Shown: positions 45,430 to 47,497 of the stretch, in pieces
How positions within the stretch are numbered: the stretch's first letter is position 1
Layout of the letters: each line of letters begins with the position of its first letter
Assembly (NCBI RefSeq): GCF_023715205.1
Contig: NZ_JAMBNR010000023.1
Location: 1 to 47,497, forward strand
Direction of reading: 5' to 3'
Source: Mesobacillus maritimus
Lineage (GTDB): Bacteria > Bacillota > Bacilli > Bacillales > Cytobacillaceae
Length of the DNA: 47,497 nt
The notes under the pieces: model-generated
The model's input: only the letters and a program-made list of their open reading frames with translations
Told to the model about the DNA's origin: nothing
Database searches by the model: none
Position numbers and translations under genes: made by a program

Positions 45430-45458
45430 TTGACACAGTATCAACATTGTGATATAGT
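45430..45458 (+). promoter_or_regulatory. Predicted main promoter of infC-rpmI-rplT
   Basis: -35 TTGACA (45430-45435, consensus), 17-base spacer, -10 TATAGT (45453-45458). Confidence 0.75.
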
Positions 45459-45464
45459 TACAAA

Positions 45465-45607
45465 GGTAGAATTGAATACGGTTTGTGGAAGAAGAGGCAC
45501 CCGCTTCTCACCTGATTGACGCATTAAAGGCAGTTGACAGGTTTTACGTTAAGAACTGTTCGTTAAGTATGCTTTCGTAAAGTGTGGGTGTTTCGCCCGC
45601 ACTTTTT
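45465..45607 (+). promoter_or_regulatory. L20 leader of the infC operon
   Basis: The block GAAGAGGCACCCGCTTCTCA followed by CCTGATTGACGCATTAAAGG and CAGTTGACAGGTTTTACGTT is the conserved core of the Firmicute L20 leader. Ribosomal protein L20 binds it and stabilises the terminator. It ends with the terminator AAGTGTGGGTG...CGCCCGCACTT and a T run (45579-45607). The operon encodes L20 itself, giving feedback control. Confidence 0.85.
45579..45607 (+). terminator. L20-leader terminator
   Basis: AAGTGTGGG pairs with CCCGCACTT around TGTTTCG, followed by TTTT. Confidence 0.85.
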
Positions 45608-45715
45608 TATTTGCGGAAAATGAGTTAGTCGATTAACGTTAAGAACTGTTAAGAGCGCCTTGAGCGATTCTTTGCCCAAACTTTGTATTCTGAAAAAACC
45701 TGGAGGTGGCTGACT

Positions 45716-46231
45716 ATTAGCAAAGATATGCTGTTGAACGAGGGTATTCGTGCACGCGAACTTCGTCTCATTGACCAAAATGGCGATCAGCTAGGAATCA
45801 AAACAAAAAATGAAGCGCTGGAAATCGCTTCTCGTGTAAATCTTGATGTTGTCCTTGTGGCACCGAATGCGAAACCACCTGTAGCCCGTATTATGGACTA
45901 TGGTAAATTTAAATTCGAGCAACAAAAGAAGGATAAAGAAGCACGTAAAAACCAGAAAGTAATCAACATCAAAGAAGTTCGTCTTAGCCCAACAATTGAT
46001 GAGCATGACTTTAACACTAAGTTACGTAATGCAATCAAGTTCTTGGAAAAAGGCGATAAAGTGAAAGCATCGATTCGATTTAAAGGTCGCGCAATTACAC
46101 ATAAAGAAATTGGTCAGCGTGTTTTAGATCGTTTCTCTCAAGCATGTAAGGATGTTGCTACAGTTGAGTCCCATCCGAAAATGGATGGACGCAGCATGTT
46201 TCTGGTTTTAGCCCCTAAAAACGAAAAGTAA
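45716..46231 (+). CDS. infC: Translation initiation factor IF-3
   Basis: Binds the 30S subunit and checks the initiation codon. The 171-residue protein has the N-terminal domain (about 1-75; [20 protein letters not shown]) and the C-terminal domain (about 85-170; [24 protein letters not shown]). The start is ATT at 45716, 6 bases after GGAGGTGG, giving [13 protein letters not shown]. The rare AUU start is known for infC and lets IF-3 repress its own translation. No ATG or GTG fits; an upstream in-frame ATG at 45683 has no ribosome binding site. Confidence 0.93.
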   Translation: MSKDMLLNEGIRARELRLIDQNGDQLGIKTKNEALEIASRVNLDVVLVAPNAKPPVARIMDYGKFKFEQQKKDKEARKNQKVINIKEVRLSPTIDEHDFNTKLRNAIKFLEKGDKVKASIRFKGRAITHKEIGQRVLDRFSQACKDVATVESHPKMDGRSMFLVLAPKNEK

Positions 46232-46248
46232 CAAGGAGGAAGTCCCTA

Positions 46249-46449
46249 ATGCCAAAAATGAAAACTCATCGTGGCGCTGCAAAGCGTTTCAAGAAAACTG
46301 GATCAGGCAAGCTGAAGCGTTCTCACGCTTACACTAGCCATATGTTCGCTAACAAATCACAAAAGCAAAAGCGTAAGCTTCGTAAAGGTGCAATCGTTTC
46401 TAAAGGTGATTTCAAGCGTATCCGTCATTTATTAGACAACATTAAGTAA
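46249..46449 (+). CDS. rpmI: Large ribosomal subunit protein bL35
   Basis: A 66-residue basic ribosomal protein with the family start [18 protein letters not shown] and the usual length. The ribosome binding site is AACAAGGAGGAAG. It lies 17 bp after infC in the infC-rpmI-rplT operon. Confidence 0.97.
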   Translation: MPKMKTHRGAAKRFKKTGSGKLKRSHAYTSHMFANKSQKQKRKLRKGAIVSKGDFKRIRHLLDNIK

Positions 46450-46486
46450 TCTCGAGTCATCTCGATTTATATAGGAGGGAAATTAC

Positions 46487-46846
46487 ATGCCACGTGTTAA
46501 AGGCGGTACAGTAACGCGCAAGCGTCGTAAAAAAGTTCTTAAGTTAGCAAAAGGTTATTTCGGTTCAAAACATACATTATATAAAGTTGCAAATCAGCAA
46601 GTAATGAAATCATTACAATATGCTTATCGTGACCGTCGCCAGAAGAAGCGCGACTTCCGTAAGCTTTGGATTACTCGTATCAACGCAGCTGCACGTATGA
46701 ACGGTCTTTCTTACAGCCGTTTAATGCACGGCTTAAAGCTAGCTGGTGTTGAAGTAAACCGTAAGATGCTAGCTGAGCTTGCAATTTCAGACGAAAAAGC
46801 TTTCGCTGAATTAGCAAACGTTGCTAAAGCTCAATACAACAAGTAA
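46487..46846 (+). CDS. rplT: Large ribosomal subunit protein bL20
   Basis: A 119-residue ribosomal protein that is essential in early 50S assembly and, in Firmicutes, the repressor of its own operon through the L20 leader. Typical motifs are [29 protein letters not shown] and [14 protein letters not shown]. The start follows ATAGGAGGGAAATTAC. It is the last gene of the operon and is followed by a strong terminator. Confidence 0.97.
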   Translation: MPRVKGGTVTRKRRKKVLKLAKGYFGSKHTLYKVANQQVMKSLQYAYRDRRQKKRDFRKLWITRINAAARMNGLSYSRLMHGLKLAGVEVNRKMLAELAISDEKAFAELANVAKAQYNK

Positions 46847-46850
46847 TTTT

Positions 46851-46877
46851 AAAAAGCCATCCACTAGGATGGCTTTT
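46851..46877 (+). terminator. Terminator of infC-rpmI-rplT
   Basis: AAAAAGCCATCC pairs with GGATGGCTTTTT around a 4-base loop. Confidence 0.9.
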
Positions 46878-46889
46878 TCTACTATTAGC

Positions 46890-47080
46890 TGGTTGTTGGC
46901 GCTGATGGTGAAAGAGAGTTTCATGGTTATTGATGGTCAAACTGTTTTGGGAAAACAGGAGAAAGGTGACCAATAGTGGTTATTGGTGGGTAAACAGAGA
47001 AAGGAAACCAATCCTGGTGGTTGATGCCCAACTGGTATGAATAGCAGAAGAAAATGGTGAGAGGAAGAAGGAGGGAGGCA
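46890..47080 (+). repeat. Degenerate GGTTATTGRTGG / ACCAAT repeats
   Basis: Three loosely repeated units of about 40-55 bp, each with GGTTRTTGRTG, an AACAG-AGAAAGG-like block and ACCAAT: from about 46919, 46976 and 47018. The purine-rich G/A bias on the + strand is unlike the flanks. There is no coding signal apart from the ysdA start beyond it. Confidence 0.35.
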
Positions 47081-47083
47081 CCT

Positions 47084-47350
47084 ATGGGGGGAGAAATATC
47101 CATTGTTTATTTCGTGATTATCAATTTTATTGGTTTTTTTATAATGGGCTTAGATAAGCGGAAAGCGCAAAAAAATCAGTACCGAATCAGTGAGCGGACG
47201 TTATGGTTATTGGCAATTGTCGGAGGAGCTACAGGAACGACGATCGGCATGAACCAATTTCGTCATAAAACGAAACATCTTCAATTTAAAATAGGATTTC
47301 CATTATTGATGGTCGTCGAATTATTCTTGTTTGCTTATTTTATAATCTAA
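47084..47350 (+). CDS. ysdA: DUF1294 membrane protein YsdA
   Basis: An 88-residue membrane protein of the DUF1294 family with three to four membrane segments and the conserved MGLDKRKAQKNQYRISERTL, GGATGTTIGM and RHKTKH motifs. Function unknown. ATG 47084 follows GGAGGGAGGCACC; an upstream in-frame GTG-type start at 47054 would include that ribosome binding site and is rejected. It follows rplT, as in Bacillus. Confidence 0.85.
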   Translation: MGGEISIVYFVIINFIGFFIMGLDKRKAQKNQYRISERTLWLLAIVGGATGTTIGMNQFRHKTKHLQFKIGFPLLMVVELFLFAYFII

Positions 47351-47421
47351 AAAAACCGTCTAGGAATCTCCGAGGGCACTGAAAAACTTACGTTTTTTAT
47401 TCTGCAAATTCAAATGAATAC

Positions 47422-47469
47422 AAAAAGGCAATTTTCCACCTGTTTTTCAAGCGGAAAATTGCCTTTTTC
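47422..47469. terminator. Bidirectional terminator after ysdA
   Basis: AAAAAGGCAATTTTCC pairs perfectly with GGAAAATTGCCTTTTT around a 15-base loop. It can serve ysdA and a convergent gene beyond the window end. Confidence 0.85.
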
Positions 47470-47497
47470 CTTTTCTTTTTTTATTCCTTTTCATTAA

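Noticed and set aside
47054-47083. Ten-residue N-terminal extension of YsdA
   Set aside because: It contains the GGAGGGAGG ribosome binding site of the ATG at 47084.

Overview
The window is chromosomal DNA of a low-GC, endospore-forming Firmicute of the family Bacillaceae. The gene order matches, almost gene for gene, the conserved Bacillus block ytkL-ytoI-nrnA-ytrIH-dnaE-ytsJ-accDA-pfkA-pyk-ytvI-ytwI-citZ-icd-mdh-phoPR-polA-mutM-ytaF-coaE-gapB-speD-nrdR-dnaB-dnaI-ytxC-thrS-infC-rpmI-rplT-ysdA. This comparison is from memory of Bacillus gene order; no search was run. Ribosome binding sites are strong (AAGGAGG type), TTG and GTG starts are common, and several spore proteins are present (YtrH, YtrI, YtvI, YtaF, YtxC).

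Layout. 1-510: the 3' end (domains V and VI) of a group II intron, followed by a 183-bp MITE-like element with an 8-bp target duplication. 511-4579: pyrophosphatase ppaC, the oppositely oriented deoC and an Xaa-Pro peptidase, ytkL and a small membrane protein. 4616-6672: a second MITE, ytoI with its promoter and a 12-bp palindrome, then a tandem array of GC-rich dispersed repeats. 6678-12902: ytpI, nrnA, the sporulation pair ytrH-ytrI, and dnaE. 13021-19894: NADP-malic enzyme, a FadR-type regulator, accDA, pfkA and pyk, a set that moves carbon from malate and glycolysis into malonyl-CoA. 19906-22423: a third MITE, fxsA, ytvI, ytwI. 22766-26921: the TCA genes citZ-icd-mdh and a MaoC-like gene. 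27190-36705: phoPR, hflKC, polA-mutM, ytaF, coaE. 36912-42003: gapB, speD, nrdR, dnaB-dnaI. 42158-47350: ytxC, T-box-controlled thrS, the L20-leader infC-rpmI-rplT operon and ysdA.

Regulation visible in the DNA. A thrS T-box and an infC L20 leader are clear. CcpN-like boxes lie on the gapB promoter and a PhoP-box-like pair lies ahead of phoPR. A sigma-E-like promoter precedes ytrH. The most interesting points are: (1) three copies of an operator of the form GTGGTCTGNCCAC, one in front of malic enzyme and two in front of accD, bracketing a FadR/GntR regulator, which suggests an undescribed local malate-to-malonyl-CoA regulon; (2) a structured speD leader with an 8-nt anti-Shine-Dalgarno match; (3) a perfect 12-bp inverted repeat that hides the ytaF start codon and has a mother-cell sigma-like -10 in its loop; (4) the three 183-bp MITE copies.

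No tRNA, rRNA, CRISPR array, prophage or complete insertion sequence was recognised.
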